DNA of 64,000 bases, taken from assembly GCA_003224085.1 (NCBI GenBank), contig QHYK01000071.1:62001-126000 (forward strand). The letters run 5' to 3'. The notes under the pieces are model-generated. The model saw only the letters and a program-made list of their open reading frames with translations, did not search any database and was not told the DNA's origin. Source of the DNA: Acidobacteriota bacterium (GTDB lineage: Bacteria > Acidobacteriota > Terriglobia > Acidiferrales > UBA7541). Shown one piece after another: positions 18,081 through 27,252 of this stretch (within the stretch, counting starts at the first letter, position 1; every line of letters starts with the position of its first letter). A program made the position numbers and the translations under genes.

Positions 18081-18428
18081 CTACTCCGCAGGCCGGAGGA
18101 TCCTCGCGATCGCTCCCGCCAGTTTGTCCCACTTGCTGGTCTCCACCTTCAGTTGCTTCCTCCCCGCGCGCGTCAGGCGGTAAAACTTGGCGCGCCGGTT
18201 GTTTTCCGAGGTGCCTTCTTCTACTGCAATCCATCTCCGCTTGATGAGCCGGTGCAGCGCCGGATAAAGCGACCCCTGTTCCACCTGCAAGACCTCGTCG
18301 GAGTTGAATTCGATGGCCTTCGCGATGGCGTGCCCGTGCGCCGGCCCCGGCAGCAGCGTCCGGAGAATCAGCAGGTCCAGCGTTCCCTGCAGCAGTTCGA
18401 TGCGTTCGCGTTCTTCTTTAGTAGACAT
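18081..18428 (-). CDS. PadR-family transcriptional regulator 1
   Basis: The 115-residue protein has the PadR winged-helix core: [20 protein letters not shown], then [18 protein letters not shown] and [18 protein letters not shown]. The start codon at 18428 has no Shine-Dalgarno. It lies only about two bases after the transcription start predicted from a strong promoter at 18437-18465, so the mRNA may be leaderless. The gene is 11 bp upstream of the ADOP permease gene, and the pair is a standard acidobacterial cassette. The regulator probably represses its own operon through the inverted repeat overlapping this start. Confidence 0.92.
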   Translation of the reverse strand: MSTKEERERIELLQGTLDLLILRTLLPGPAHGHAIAKAIEFNSDEVLQVEQGSLYPALHRLIKRRWIAVEEGTSENNRRAKFYRLTRAGRKQLKVETSKWDKLAGAIARILRPAE

Positions 18429-18465
18429 TCTAGGTGAGCATAAAGAACTTCCAGTAGAATGTCAA
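18424..18465 (-). promoter_or_regulatory. Promoter and likely PadR operator of cassette 1
   Basis: On the minus strand TTGACA (18460-18465) and TATGCT (18437-18442) are 17 bp apart. A perfect 9-bp inverted repeat, GACATTCTA (18424-18432) and TAGAATGTC (18455-18463), flanks the core promoter, covering the -35 on one side and the start codon on the other. PadR proteins are known to bind ATGT/ACAT inverted repeats, which these arms contain. Autorepression by the adjacent PadR gene is inferred. Confidence 0.6.
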
Positions 18466-18549
18466 GGGGAGCACATCAACCGCTGATCAACGGCTGGCCC
18501 GCTGAGAAAACCGGTCTCGCTTTTGTCCGATTTGTCGTAGCATGGCCGC

Positions 18550-19845
18550 ATGAAAAAAGTGAAGTATGGCCATCGCGATTACGCGCCGAAAGACGGCAGT
18601 GCCCCGCCGCATGGGTACAAGACTTCTCGCCGCGAATTCCTGCAGGGCGCAGCCGCCCTCGCCGTGGCGCATCCAATATTCCCGCTTTTGCAGGAAGGCA
18701 AAGCCAATCGCGGCGGCCGGCCGGTTCTAGCCTACGTCGGCACCTACAGCTCTCCCCAGGGGCCGGAAGGTGCGGTTGGTCATGGGCAGGGAATTTACCT
18801 GTTGGAAATGGATCCGCCCACCGGTGCTCTCCGGCAGCGAGATGCCTTTGCTAGTGACGTGAATCCGTCCTGGCTTGCATTTGACCCTTCGCGGACGCAT
18901 TTGTACTCCGCGAATGAAATCTCTAATTACCAGGGTGACGCCTCCGGTTCTGTGAGCGCGTACTCGATTGACCGCACAACTGGCCGTCTGACCCTATTGA
19001 ATACGGTCAGTTCCGAAGGAGCGGGCCCGGCGCACCTTAGCGTTCATCCTTCCGGCAAATACGTATTTGTCGCCAACTACCATGGAGGAACTGTGGCCGT
19101 ACTCCCGGTGCACCCGAACGGCGAACTCGGCGCAGCCACGGACATCAAACACGATGCCGGCACAATCGGCCCTCCTCGATCCGCGAGCGCGCCTCACGGC
19201 AGCTTTGCCATCAGCGGCCACGATAAGCCACATGCCCACATGGTGCAGGCGGACGCGGCCGGAAAGTTCGTCTTTGCTAGCGATCTGGGCCTGGATCAGA
19301 TTCTCATTTGGAAGTTTGATGAGGACACCGGCAAACTATTGCCCGCTCCACAAACGAGCGTCCCGTTGCCCCCCGGCGACGGTCCCCGGCATTTCGCCTT
19401 TCATCCGAACGGCCGCTGGTTTTACTCGCTGCAGGAGGAAGCTTCCACGCTGGTCGCGTTCGACTATGCCCCCGCAACCGGAAGGTTGACGCCGAAGCAA
19501 ACCATTTCCACTTTGCCAAAACAATTCAACGGCACGAATTTTACCTCGGAAGTTCTTATTTCTCCGGATGCACGGTTTCTCTATGCCGCCAACCGTTTGC
19601 ATGACAGCATCGCTTGTTTTTCCATCGGCGAGGGCGGGTTGCTCACATTCACGGGAGAGGAATGGACTCGCGGTGACTACCCACGCAGCTTCAATATCGA
19701 TCCGGCAGGGAACTACCTCTATTCTTGCAATCAGCGAGCGGATGCCATCACCGCTTACCGGGTCAACCTCCGCACCGGCGCCCTTTCCTTCCTCGGCCAA
19801 TACACGCCCATTGGCACGCCCGCTGCGATTCTGTTCTTCACTTGA
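18550..19845 (+). CDS. Lactonase family (6-phosphogluconolactonase-like) beta-propeller, Tat-exported
   Basis: The 431-residue protein has a twin-arginine signal: SRREFLQGAAALAVAHP with Arg27-Arg28. The rest is a seven-bladed propeller of the YbhE/Pgl type with repeated HPxGKYVFVANY-like strands (HPSGKYVFVANYHGG, HPNGRWFYSL, ARFLYAANRLHD, NYLYSCNQ). Cytoplasmic relatives hydrolyse 6-phosphogluconolactone; an exported one more likely acts on sugar lactones in the periplasm, and this is inference. It sits between two PadR/ADOP cassettes, divergent from the first and codirectional with the second. Confidence 0.85.
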   Translation: MKKVKYGHRDYAPKDGSAPPHGYKTSRREFLQGAAALAVAHPIFPLLQEGKANRGGRPVLAYVGTYSSPQGPEGAVGHGQGIYLLEMDPPTGALRQRDAFASDVNPSWLAFDPSRTHLYSANEISNYQGDASGSVSAYSIDRTTGRLTLLNTVSSEGAGPAHLSVHPSGKYVFVANYHGGTVAVLPVHPNGELGAATDIKHDAGTIGPPRSASAPHGSFAISGHDKPHAHMVQADAAGKFVFASDLGLDQILIWKFDEDTGKLLPAPQTSVPLPPGDGPRHFAFHPNGRWFYSLQEEASTLVAFDYAPATGRLTPKQTISTLPKQFNGTNFTSEVLISPDARFLYAANRLHDSIACFSIGEGGLLTFTGEEWTRGDYPRSFNIDPAGNYLYSCNQRADAITAYRVNLRTGALSFLGQYTPIGTPAAILFFT

Positions 19846-19863
19846 ACGACGATCTGCTTCCTA

Positions 19864-19912
19864 TTGACATTCTATAGATAGGCGCGTACGATTCCTATCG
19901 TCGTTCGATAGG
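19864..19912 (+). promoter_or_regulatory. Promoter and likely PadR operator of cassette 2
   Basis: TTGACA (19864-19869) and TACGAT (19887-19892) are 17 bp apart. The -35 lies in TTGACATTCTA, the same eleven bases as at the cassette 1 promoter. A second palindrome, CCTATCG (19894-19900) and CGATAGG (19906-19912), covers the predicted transcription start and the edge of the Shine-Dalgarno. Repression by PadR binding here is inferred. Confidence 0.6.
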
Positions 19913-19921
19913 AGACAGCGC

Positions 19922-20254
19922 TTGCCCTCTCAACCAACCACTCTCTTGCAAGGTACGCTGGACCTGCTCATCCTGAAATCGCTGGCCGCCGGTGAGCTGC
20001 ACGGATTGGGAATCTCTCGCAGAATCCAGCAAATGACCGGCGGCACTTTTGTGGTCAAACCCGGCTCGCTCTTTCCCGCCCTCCACCGCATGGAGGAAGA
20101 AGGTTGGACGTCGTCCTTCTGGGGCGACTCCGAGAACAACCGCCGCGCGAAATACTATCGCTTGACCAAAGCCGGACGGAGGCAGCTCGAAGCCGAATCC
20201 CGGCGCTGGGGACGTATCTCCTGGGCCATCGCGCAAGCTTTGGAAGCGTCGTAA
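19922..20254 (+). CDS. PadR-family transcriptional regulator 2
   Basis: A TTG at 19922 with ATAGGAGA upstream starts [20 protein letters not shown]; 110 residues. The winged helix is complete (VKPGSLFPALHRMEEEGWTS, NNRRAKYYRLTKAGRRQLEA). It resembles regulator 1 in layout but differs in most positions outside the core, so each probably has its own effector. It precedes the second ADOP permease by 19 bp and should be cotranscribed with it. Confidence 0.92.
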   Translation: MPSQPTTLLQGTLDLLILKSLAAGELHGLGISRRIQQMTGGTFVVKPGSLFPALHRMEEEGWTSSFWGDSENNRRAKYYRLTKAGRRQLEAESRRWGRISWAIAQALEAS

Positions 20255-20273
20255 ACCGTTGTAGAGGTGTGGT

Positions 20274-22931
20274 ATGCCCGTCCTTGTAAAAGCGAGAAGT
20301 CTCCTGCGAAATCTCTTCTCGACCCGGCGCGTGGAGCGAGACCTCGACTTGGAAGTCCGCTCGCACCTCCAACTCTTGATTGACGAAAACCTTCGCGCCG
20401 GCTTGCCGCCAAAGGAAGCCGAGCGCGCTGCGCGCATCGAACTCGGCGGCCCGGAACAAGTCAAAGAGCAGGTTCGCGACAAGCGCCTCGGCCATGGGCT
20501 CCATTCCCTCATCGCTGATTGCCGCTTTGGCGCCAGGCAACTCTACAAGAACCCCGGCTTCACTCTCACCGTGGTCCTTACTTTGGCGCTCTCTGTTGGC
20601 GCAAACACCGCAATCTTCTCTTTAGTGAACGCGCTCCTGCTGAAGAGCCTGCCTTATCCCCATCCCGAGCGCATGGGCACAATCTATACCCGGATCGCCG
20701 GCTCGTCCGCAGCCTCCGATGAGCGGCACAACGTAAATGGCGAACAATGGCAACTGCTTCGCGACAATGTTCCGGCATTAATTTCGGCCGTATCAGGGGT
20801 ACGCGCATCGGGAGTGAATCTGAAAGCAGGTTCGCATGTGGATTACGTGCAAGACGGCCGCGTTTCGGCGCATTACTTTGACGTGCTGGCTCTTCAGCCC
20901 ATTTCGGGACGAAATTTTTCCGAAGAGGAAGACCGCCCGAATGGTCCAAAGGCCGCCATCCTCAGTTACAACCTGTGGCGCAACGTCTTTGGCGCTGACC
21001 CCGGCATTCTTGGCCAACCCATCCTGCTGAGAAGTGAGCCCTACACGGTGGTGGGCGTACTTCCCGAGGGCGCGACAACTCCATTGAACGCGGATGTGTA
21101 CACGCCTCTGCAACCGGACCGCGAGGGCGAAGGACGTGGCACGAACTTCAGATGCATCATCCGGCTCCGCGATGGCGCGACCGGGCAGGAGGCGGATGCG
21201 CAGATTAATCGCACTTGGTTAAGCCGCACGGGGCGCTACGAGTTAGCGGGCAACCCCGGAGCAAAAGTGAGCTATCACTCCGTGCCGCTGCAAAAAGGCC
21301 AAACCGATTCACTCCGCCCACAAGTGCTGGCATTGATGCTCGCTGCTGGCCTCATCCTGCTGATTGCCTGCGCGAACCTGGCTGGACTGACGTTAGTGCG
21401 TATGATGCGCCGCACGCCTGAAGTCGCCACTCGGCTAGCGCTGGGGGCCTCGGGCTGGCAGATTCAACGGCAGTTCTGGATCGAAAACCTGCTACTAGCC
21501 CTTGTCGGCGGAGCATTTAGCGTTGGCGTGGGCTTTCTCGCCCTGAAGGAGCTTTTCTTGCTTTTGCCCGAACACCTTCTTCCTGTCGCGAGCATGCCTC
21601 TCGATGCCCGAGTAATGGTGTTCACGTTGGCCGTCTCCATTTTGACCAGCGTGCTCTTCGGCATGCTCCCCGCCCTAGTCGCGCGGCGAGTGGATCTGCG
21701 GTCGTCGATGGCGAGCCGCACCGTGGCCGGATCTGGCAACTTGCGTCTGCGACAGGCGCTCATTGCTGGCGAAGTTGCTATCACGGTCATGTTGTTAGGG
21801 GGCTCCGGCCTGCTTATCCGAAGCCTGACTCATCTGGAGACGTTGCCACCAGGATTCAATCCCAACGGCGTGGTGGTCGCGAAAGCCTCGCTCGACGATG
21901 TTCGTTACCACGATCCCGCAACCTTCCAAAAGCTCCTGGAGCAGAGTACGGCTGCCATGCGACAGATTCCGGGAGTGCAGAATGCCGCCGTCGGATTGGA
22001 TCTCCCTTACGAATTCATCGGAAACGACTGGGTTACTCTTGACGATGGCAAGGAGGCAGGCCAACAGGGTGGAGCAGATTGGGTCTACGTCACCCCTGGG
22101 TATTTCGAAACGTTGCAGATGCCGTTGCTTGCCGGTCGCGTCTTTACCAACGTGGATGGCCCCAATTCCCAACACGTTGTCGTGGTGAACCAATCTTTCG
22201 CTCGAAAGTTCTATGGCGGAACGAATCCTGTTGGGCGGTACATCGATAAAGACATGCTAATTGTAGGCGAAGTGGCCGACGTTCCTATTTCCTCCGGTTT
22301 GGATCCCGTTGCGCCGCTCCAGACCGAGCAAACGATGTACTTTCCCGCCGCACAACTAGATAGACCGCTTCTCGCCCTACTCCATATTTGGCATCAGCCG
22401 GACTGGATTGTCCGCACGGCCGGTCCCGTGGAGGGTTTGACCAGCGCGATGCAGCGCGCCCTCGCGGCCGCCGATCCCAACCTGCCCGCCTCCGGCTTTT
22501 ACAGCATGAAGGATCTGCTAGCCCGCACGCTCGGGACACAGCGCATCGAAGTGGCGCTCCTCGGCGCCATGGCTGCGCTCGCGTTGCTCCTCAGCGCGGT
22601 TGGCATCTTCGCGCTCGTGGCCAATATGGTTGCGCAGCGAACGCGCGAGATTGGCATCCGTATGGCTTTGGGTTCCAGCATTGGTCAAGTCATGGTGCAG
22701 TTCGGACGTTCCGGAGCCGCCGCTTCACTACTTGGTTTGGTTCTGGGGCTCGCCCTTTGCGCGGGAGCGCTTCGTGTGATGCGCAGCGTCATCTACGGCG
22801 TAGGTGTTTACGATTCGACGACCATGTTGTTCACCGTGCTGACGCTCGCTGCCGTCACGCTCCTGGCAGTAGCCGTCCCCACCCTCCGCATTGCCAGCAT
22901 CGACCCCGCGCGCACCCTCCGCGAAGAATAA
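20274..22931 (+). CDS. ADOP-type ABC transporter permease 2
   Basis: The product is 885 residues. The N terminus has the ADOP cytoplasmic helices ([31 protein letters not shown]). The first membrane helix follows [20 protein letters not shown], with the usual [20 protein letters not shown]. Two MacB-like periplasmic domains and two FtsX helix sets follow, and the protein ends [13 protein letters not shown]. Unlike permease 1 it has no low-complexity insertion and is close to the usual family length. There is no ATP-binding subunit nearby. The role is presumed efflux or envelope maintenance, not established. Confidence 0.92.
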   Translation: MPVLVKARSLLRNLFSTRRVERDLDLEVRSHLQLLIDENLRAGLPPKEAERAARIELGGPEQVKEQVRDKRLGHGLHSLIADCRFGARQLYKNPGFTLTVVLTLALSVGANTAIFSLVNALLLKSLPYPHPERMGTIYTRIAGSSAASDERHNVNGEQWQLLRDNVPALISAVSGVRASGVNLKAGSHVDYVQDGRVSAHYFDVLALQPISGRNFSEEEDRPNGPKAAILSYNLWRNVFGADPGILGQPILLRSEPYTVVGVLPEGATTPLNADVYTPLQPDREGEGRGTNFRCIIRLRDGATGQEADAQINRTWLSRTGRYELAGNPGAKVSYHSVPLQKGQTDSLRPQVLALMLAAGLILLIACANLAGLTLVRMMRRTPEVATRLALGASGWQIQRQFWIENLLLALVGGAFSVGVGFLALKELFLLLPEHLLPVASMPLDARVMVFTLAVSILTSVLFGMLPALVARRVDLRSSMASRTVAGSGNLRLRQALIAGEVAITVMLLGGSGLLIRSLTHLETLPPGFNPNGVVVAKASLDDVRYHDPATFQKLLEQSTAAMRQIPGVQNAAVGLDLPYEFIGNDWVTLDDGKEAGQQGGADWVYVTPGYFETLQMPLLAGRVFTNVDGPNSQHVVVVNQSFARKFYGGTNPVGRYIDKDMLIVGEVADVPISSGLDPVAPLQTEQTMYFPAAQLDRPLLALLHIWHQPDWIVRTAGPVEGLTSAMQRALAAADPNLPASGFYSMKDLLARTLGTQRIEVALLGAMAALALLLSAVGIFALVANMVAQRTREIGIRMALGSSIGQVMVQFGRSGAAASLLGLVLGLALCAGALRVMRSVIYGVGVYDSTTMLFTVLTLAAVTLLAVAVPTLRIASIDPARTLREE

Positions 22932-22961
22932 AGAAATTGAGTATTTTCCTGGTTCAGAAAA

Positions 22962-23987
22962 TCACTGTTTCCCCGCGACCGGCACCCACGACATTCCATC
23001 TACTCCCGGCGTCAACTCAATCGGTTTCTGCAATTCCCACGTGTGCAAGTCCAGCACGTCAATCTTTCCCGCGCCCGTTCCGCTCAAATACGCGAATTCT
23101 CCTCCCGGCCGAATCAAAATCTCCGACGCGCCTGCCGAGATTTTCAGCGTGTGGGCCACTTTCCTCGACTGCAGGTCAATCACATACGCATCGCTGTTTC
23201 GGTTCAGCGTCACCAGCCACCGTCCGTCCGGCGTCGGCTCCGACGCATACACCGGACTCGGCACCATGATCCAATCCGCAATTTTGTTCGTCGCTAGGTC
23301 AATCACCGCGATTCGCGCCGCATCCTGATCGTGCGTGAACACGCGCTTGCCATCCGGTGAAATCGAAATCCGCTGCACCATCTTCGCCACCGGAATCGTC
23401 GTCACGAGGCTGCGCTTCGCCAGATCCAGCACGCTCACGCTCCCCGCGCCTACGTTCGCCGTGTAGGCTCGCCGCCCGTCCGGCGAAATCACAATCATGT
23501 GCGATTCTTTCTGCCCCGTCGGAATTTCCGCGACGATTTTCTGCGTGCCCGGGTCAATCACGTCCACCGCATTTCCAAGTTCTGCAGTCACGTACAGCAT
23601 TCCGTCCGGTCCCCACTCCGCGCGATGCGGCCGCAGCGGCTTGCCGAGATCAATCGTGGCCGCGAGCTTCCGTTCTTGCAAGTCGACTACGTCAATCGTG
23701 CTTCCGTCGGTTCCCGGCCTGCCCACGCCGGAATTTCCATAAATCGGCACGTACGCAAACCGCCCGTCTTTCGAAACCATCACTTCGTGGCCATTCACTC
23801 CGACCACCACTTTCGCCAGTTCCTTCCGCTCGTCGGGATCCACCACAAGCACGGTGTGCTCCTTCTGATTGGCCACCACCAGCAGCCCGCCGCTCGCCGG
23901 CCCCGCTTTCACGTTGCGCACCGCCACCAAGCTCCCGATCCCCAGTATCGCCACCAACAAAACCAACAAAACTTTTTGCCTAACCAC
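22962..23987 (-). CDS. YncE/YVTN-type beta-propeller protein, secreted
   Basis: Several GTG codons could start this gene; I prefer GTG 23987, with AAGGAG about eleven bases upstream, over the GTG at 23999, which touches the AAGGAG. The signal is VLLVLLVAILGIGSLVAV. The body has YVTN-like blades (DGRFAYVPIYGNSG, DGRRAYTANVGAGSVSVLDL, DGKRVFTHDQDAARIAVIDL, GGEFAYLSGTGAGKIDVLDL). It probably sits in the periplasm; such propellers bind proteins or cofactors, and no specific activity can be given. It is convergent with ADOP permease 2, 30 bp away. Confidence 0.85.
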   Translation of the reverse strand: MVRQKVLLVLLVAILGIGSLVAVRNVKAGPASGGLLVVANQKEHTVLVVDPDERKELAKVVVGVNGHEVMVSKDGRFAYVPIYGNSGVGRPGTDGSTIDVVDLQERKLAATIDLGKPLRPHRAEWGPDGMLYVTAELGNAVDVIDPGTQKIVAEIPTGQKESHMIVISPDGRRAYTANVGAGSVSVLDLAKRSLVTTIPVAKMVQRISISPDGKRVFTHDQDAARIAVIDLATNKIADWIMVPSPVYASEPTPDGRWLVTLNRNSDAYVIDLQSRKVAHTLKISAGASEILIRPGGEFAYLSGTGAGKIDVLDLHTWELQKPIELTPGVDGMSWVPVAGKQ

Positions 23988-24071
23988 AAGACACCTCACT
24001 CCTTAAGTTTTTTCTTCCCAACCTCATTCAAAAACCGCTTCGGCCTGCCTCCCTCTCGCTTCTTGGAATCT

Positions 24072-24527
24072 TCAGCCTCTTGCCTTGCTCTTTCTTCTCC
24101 CCGTCATCTTCTTCACCGCTCTTTGGTTTTGCCCGCTCTTCTGCCGTGTCATTCCCCGAGTACCCAGCCCCGCGCCTTTTCCGCTGCTAATCCCCTCGCG
24201 CATTTTCTTCGGCAATTTCGTCAGAATCATTTCATACGACTCGCGCAGCAGCCCAGCAAGTTCCTCTCCGCCTATCGCGTCCCGCGTCTGCAGCGCCACC
24301 CATTGCGCCCGCGCCAGGTACGGCGCCGGAATAATATCCTGCCGCTCCGTCAACTCCGCAAACTTTTCCGGCGCCGCTTTGAATGACAGGCAAACTGGCG
24401 CCGGCTCGAGTGGCGTTACCGCATACATTTTCCCGCCCACTTTGAACACCAGATCGCAGCCCCATTGAATCTGCTCGGTCGTTCCCGGAAACGACAGGCA
24501 CACCTTGCGCAACCATTCCGCGTCCAT
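24072..24527 (-). CDS. MmcQ/YjbR family DNA-binding-like protein
   Basis: The 151-residue protein opens MDAEWLRKVCLSFPGTTEQI and contains WGCDLVFKVGGKMYAV, the CyaY-like fold signature of the MmcQ/YjbR family. It continues through YLARAQWVALQTRDAIGGEE to a family-typical helix (ESYEMILTKLPKKMREG). A basic tail of about 30 residues (RGMTRQKSGQNQRAVKKMTG) follows and may bind nucleic acid. No specific role is established for this family. Confidence 0.85.
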   Translation of the reverse strand: MDAEWLRKVCLSFPGTTEQIQWGCDLVFKVGGKMYAVTPLEPAPVCLSFKAAPEKFAELTERQDIIPAPYLARAQWVALQTRDAIGGEELAGLLRESYEMILTKLPKKMREGISSGKGAGLGTRGMTRQKSGQNQRAVKKMTGRRKSKARG

Positions 24528-24821
24528 TCGCCGAGTCTATGCCAGAAGCAGGTCCTCGCTCAATCCATTCGAACCCTCAATGCAATCCCTAATCCGTTTC
24601 CCTTTCTGGCCCCCGGCACTGCTCTATCTGCGGCATAAACCCTTTCAGCGTGGTTTTCCGCACAGGCAACCTCTCAGCCGCGTCCTACTTACATCGCATT
24701 TGCTTTCGAATCAAACACTTAGCGTTCTAACCGTCTGGCCCGTCACTTGCCCATTCCTCTCAGGTGCCGCCGCGGGCGCAAGGATTCCGTCCCTCCACCC
24801 TTTCGAAATGAGGGGATGCCT

Positions 24822-25304
24822 ATGAGACCTTATCGAGATATCGCTACCGTCGCGGCCCTGCAAGTCCTTTGTTTCTCCTTTCTCGGCCATTTCGAACCCC
24901 AATTCTTTCTGCTTCATCTCTACCAAACCGTCATTTATATGGCGATCTTGATCCTGCTGTTTTACATGGACGATCGCTGGGCCTACATGATTGGCATGCT
25001 GGCTCCAGTCGCCTGGCTGAGCATGGTGTTCGCCACCGGCTTGCTCGGCGGCGCCACGCGCCAGGTTCTGCGCCTCACCCGCGGGCAAGGCGTGACCAAC
25101 GAAGTCAGCTTCATCGCTGCCGTCGCCGCTGTGCTTTCCGTCCTGATGATTGTTTTCTGCGCGCGCCACTGGAAGCGCGAATACTCCGGCCTCGGAAAAA
25201 CGGCCAGCACCTTCGCGATCAGCGTCGGCGTGGTCGCGCTCCATTACGGTATCCTGGCGATCTGGTTCTGGAACATGATTCCGACCCAGATCGCAAATGG
25301 ATAA
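24822..25304 (+). CDS. Integral membrane protein, 160 aa
   Basis: ATG 24822 (MRPYRDIATVAALQVLCFSF) begins a protein with five predicted membrane helices: about 8-25, 31-50, 52-75, 92-112 and 126-148. It has few charged residues outside short loops. I recognise no named domain. The upstream 290 bp are gene-free and presumably hold its promoter; GAGGGG lies just before the start. It ends at a strong shared terminator hairpin. Confidence 0.7.
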   Translation: MRPYRDIATVAALQVLCFSFLGHFEPQFFLLHLYQTVIYMAILILLFYMDDRWAYMIGMLAPVAWLSMVFATGLLGGATRQVLRLTRGQGVTNEVSFIAAVAAVLSVLMIVFCARHWKREYSGLGKTASTFAISVGVVALHYGILAIWFWNMIPTQIANG

Positions 25305-25327
25305 ATCGAAGAAAACAACCCCGCTTC

Positions 25328-25380
25328 GATTTAAAACCAGAGGCCGGAGGAATTTTCCCCCCGGCCTCTGGTTTCTAAAT
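25328..25380. terminator. Bidirectional hairpin terminator between convergent genes
   Basis: AAACCAGAGGCCGG (25334-25347) is the exact reverse complement of CCGGCCTCTGGTTT (25361-25374), a 14-bp perfect stem with a 13-base loop. The outer flanks CGATTT and AAATCG also pair after a short bulge. The hairpin has A-rich and T-rich flanks, so it could stop transcription from both the membrane-protein gene on the left and the barrel gene on the right. Confidence 0.75.
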
Positions 25381-25471
25381 CGATGCTAGTTCGTGTCGCT
25401 GGAGTGATTAGGCTTGACCCACCTCAGCAGAAAAAATTGCCGCTGTTGGTCTTGCGCCCAAGCGATTCAAG

Positions 25472-25984
25472 CTAAAACTTGTAAACGAGGCCGGCCTGGA
25501 TTCGCGCGTTATTCCAGCCCGTCCCGAAGAAGTGCGTCCACAGATACTCTGCCTGGATCACGCGAACGGAAAAGCGGTCGTTATACTTGTAGTCCACCCC
25601 GCCGCCCAGCGTCAACGCGAAGGTGTTGGCGGATGCCCCTCCGATGCTTTCATGCTGGCCGCCAATCAGCAACTGGCCGAACGGCTCGAGTCTGCTGGTA
25701 TTCCGGTAGGTCACCCGCGGCCCGAACATGTAGTTGAAGTCATGACCGCCCACGCCCGACGGCAAGCCGGTCTCTTTGCAATAGCCCAAGTCGCCTACGC
25801 CGCCAACCCAGTCTTTCACGTTGTAAGCGAGATTCACATCGAAGCCGTGGCAGCCCCTTCCCCCGGGATTCAGGTGCAAGTACTGGTAGCCCACAAAGAA
25901 GTCCGTTTTGGATACCGTTCCCTGCGCCATCGCCGGGGCTGCGACGAACAGGCCGAGCACCATCAGAACGACGAAGTTACGCAT
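25472..25984 (-). CDS. Outer-membrane beta-barrel protein
   Basis: The 170-residue protein has a clear signal peptide (MRNFVVLMVLGLFVAAPAMA, cleavage after AMA). About eight amphipathic strands follow (DFFVGYQYLHLN, GFDVNLAYNVKDW, FNYMFGPRVTYR, LEPFGQLLIGGQHE, NTFALTLGGGVDYKY, RFSVRVIQAEYLWTHF). It ends in the C-terminal aromatic signature RIQAGLVYKF recognised by the BAM machinery. The fold matches the small OmpA/OmpX-like porin family. A ligand or pore function cannot be assigned. Confidence 0.85.
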   Translation of the reverse strand: MRNFVVLMVLGLFVAAPAMAQGTVSKTDFFVGYQYLHLNPGGRGCHGFDVNLAYNVKDWVGGVGDLGYCKETGLPSGVGGHDFNYMFGPRVTYRNTSRLEPFGQLLIGGQHESIGGASANTFALTLGGGVDYKYNDRFSVRVIQAEYLWTHFFGTGWNNARIQAGLVYKF

Positions 25985-26370
25985 TTTCCCTCCCTGGTTG
26001 AGTTAGCTTGCCGTTTTATGTTTCCAGGGTGCCGCCCCTTGAAACAACTCAAGCGCACTCCTTGTTTCCTTTGTTGCAACCGGGCCGGAGGGTGGGTCCC
26101 GGTCCACTGTGAGACTGCATTCGTTGAGACATCGAGCTTACACCAAGTCGCTTCGTAACCCTGCCTTGTTTTCCACAGCCCGAGCCTCCGCCAATTCCCT
26201 GCGGACATCCCGCTTGCCCTGAGCGCAGTCGAAGGGAACCCGGTCGCGTGCTTGCCCGCGGTGAGCGGGCATACCAGAACACTTCTCTATCGGCCGATTT
26301 TCGAGTTTCGATCTTCGAATTTCGCGCGCCATTTCTCCAGTCCTTCGGTTTGAAACTTACAACATAAAAC
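25985..26370. other. Gene-free stretch with two palindromic elements
   Basis: No coding frame is convincing. Two compact inverted elements lie side by side: the 20-mer at 26217-26236 and a hairpin GCCCGC-GGTGA-GCGGGC at 26254-26270. This stretch probably contains the promoter of the barrel gene, which starts at 25984. Confidence 0.45.
26217..26236. repeat. REP-like element CCCTGAGCGCAGTCGAAGGG
   Basis: This 20-mer is an imperfect palindrome (CCCT...AGGG). From memory it is a motif that recurs in intergenic DNA of many environmental bacterial genomes. Only one copy is seen in this window, so its repetitive nature is recollection, not observation. Confidence 0.4.
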
Positions 26371-27252
26371 TTACAAAACTTTCCACGCCGCGATGCGCAA
26401 TCGCCGGTAATCCAGCACCCAATTCCCGTCGTGAAACAACTCGCTCCGGCACTGCCGCTCCACTTCGCGAATCCATCGCTGAGCGTCCGCTTCGCCCATC
26501 TTCTCAACGAACGTCTGCCGAAACACGCGAATCCAGTTTTCCAGCCCGCGCTCGCCCTCTTCCAGCACCGTCGGCCGGTCGAAGAGCGACGCGTCCCGCA
26601 CTTCCAAGCCGTGCTTTTCGAGCAACCCCGCGTACTCCGCGACACTCGGGTAAAACCACGGGCTCATTCCGTCAGGTTGCCGCATTCCCAGGGCCTTGAA
26701 CGCCCGCTGAAATCCCGCCACGAGCCTTTGGATGTTTCCCCTGCCGCCGAACTCGGCCACAAACCGTCCGCCGGGCTTCAGCGCCCGCGCCACTCCCGCG
26801 ATCACTTCGTCCGCTTCGGGAATCCAGTGCAGCACCGCATTGGAAAACACGGCGTCAAAGCCCGTTTCGGGAATCCTGCCTGCCTTGGCTGTAGTGCCCG
26901 CCCCGATCCTTCCGCCCGCCGCGTTCCCCCTTTCCGCGGCGTCCGCTACCACCGCTTTGTCCGCCCTGTCCGCCCTATACAACTTGGACTGTAGCTCCCT
27001 TGCATCCATCACCTCGAACCGCAGCGCCGGGAATTTCTTCCTCGCCTGCCCAATCATTTCCTCGGAGCGGTCCAGTCCCAGCACTTCCGCGCCTCTCGCG
27101 GCAATTTCCGCCGCCAAAGCTCCCGTCCCGCAGCCCAAATCCAGGATGCGCTCACCCGCCTTCGGCGCCAGCAGCTCCACCAGCCCCTTGGCCTTCTCAT
27201 ACACGAAGGCATGCTTCGCGTCATACTCCGTGGCATTCCACTGATTGGTCAT
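26371..27252 (-). CDS. Class I SAM-dependent methyltransferase with internal insertion
   Basis: ATG 27252 (MTNQWNATEYDAKHAFVYEK) starts a 293-residue protein. Motif I is ILDLGCGTGALAAEIAARGA (36-55), and the acidic residue binding the ribose is in LGLDRSEEM (59-66). The usual VMDARELPF...FDAVFSNAVLHWI region is interrupted: between VMDARELQ and FDAVFSN lies a 42-residue Ala/Gly/Arg-rich stretch (about 89-131) that reads like translated low-complexity DNA. The rest, including SNAVLHWIPEADEVI and the GGRGNIQ motif, is normal. It resembles trans-aconitate methyltransferase-type enzymes. The substrate is unknown. Confidence 0.85.
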   Translation of the reverse strand: MTNQWNATEYDAKHAFVYEKAKGLVELLAPKAGERILDLGCGTGALAAEIAARGAEVLGLDRSEEMIGQARKKFPALRFEVMDARELQSKLYRADRADKAVVADAAERGNAAGGRIGAGTTAKAGRIPETGFDAVFSNAVLHWIPEADEVIAGVARALKPGGRFVAEFGGRGNIQRLVAGFQRAFKALGMRQPDGMSPWFYPSVAEYAGLLEKHGLEVRDASLFDRPTVLEEGERGLENWIRVFRQTFVEKMGEADAQRWIREVERQCRSELFHDGNWVLDYRRLRIAAWKVL

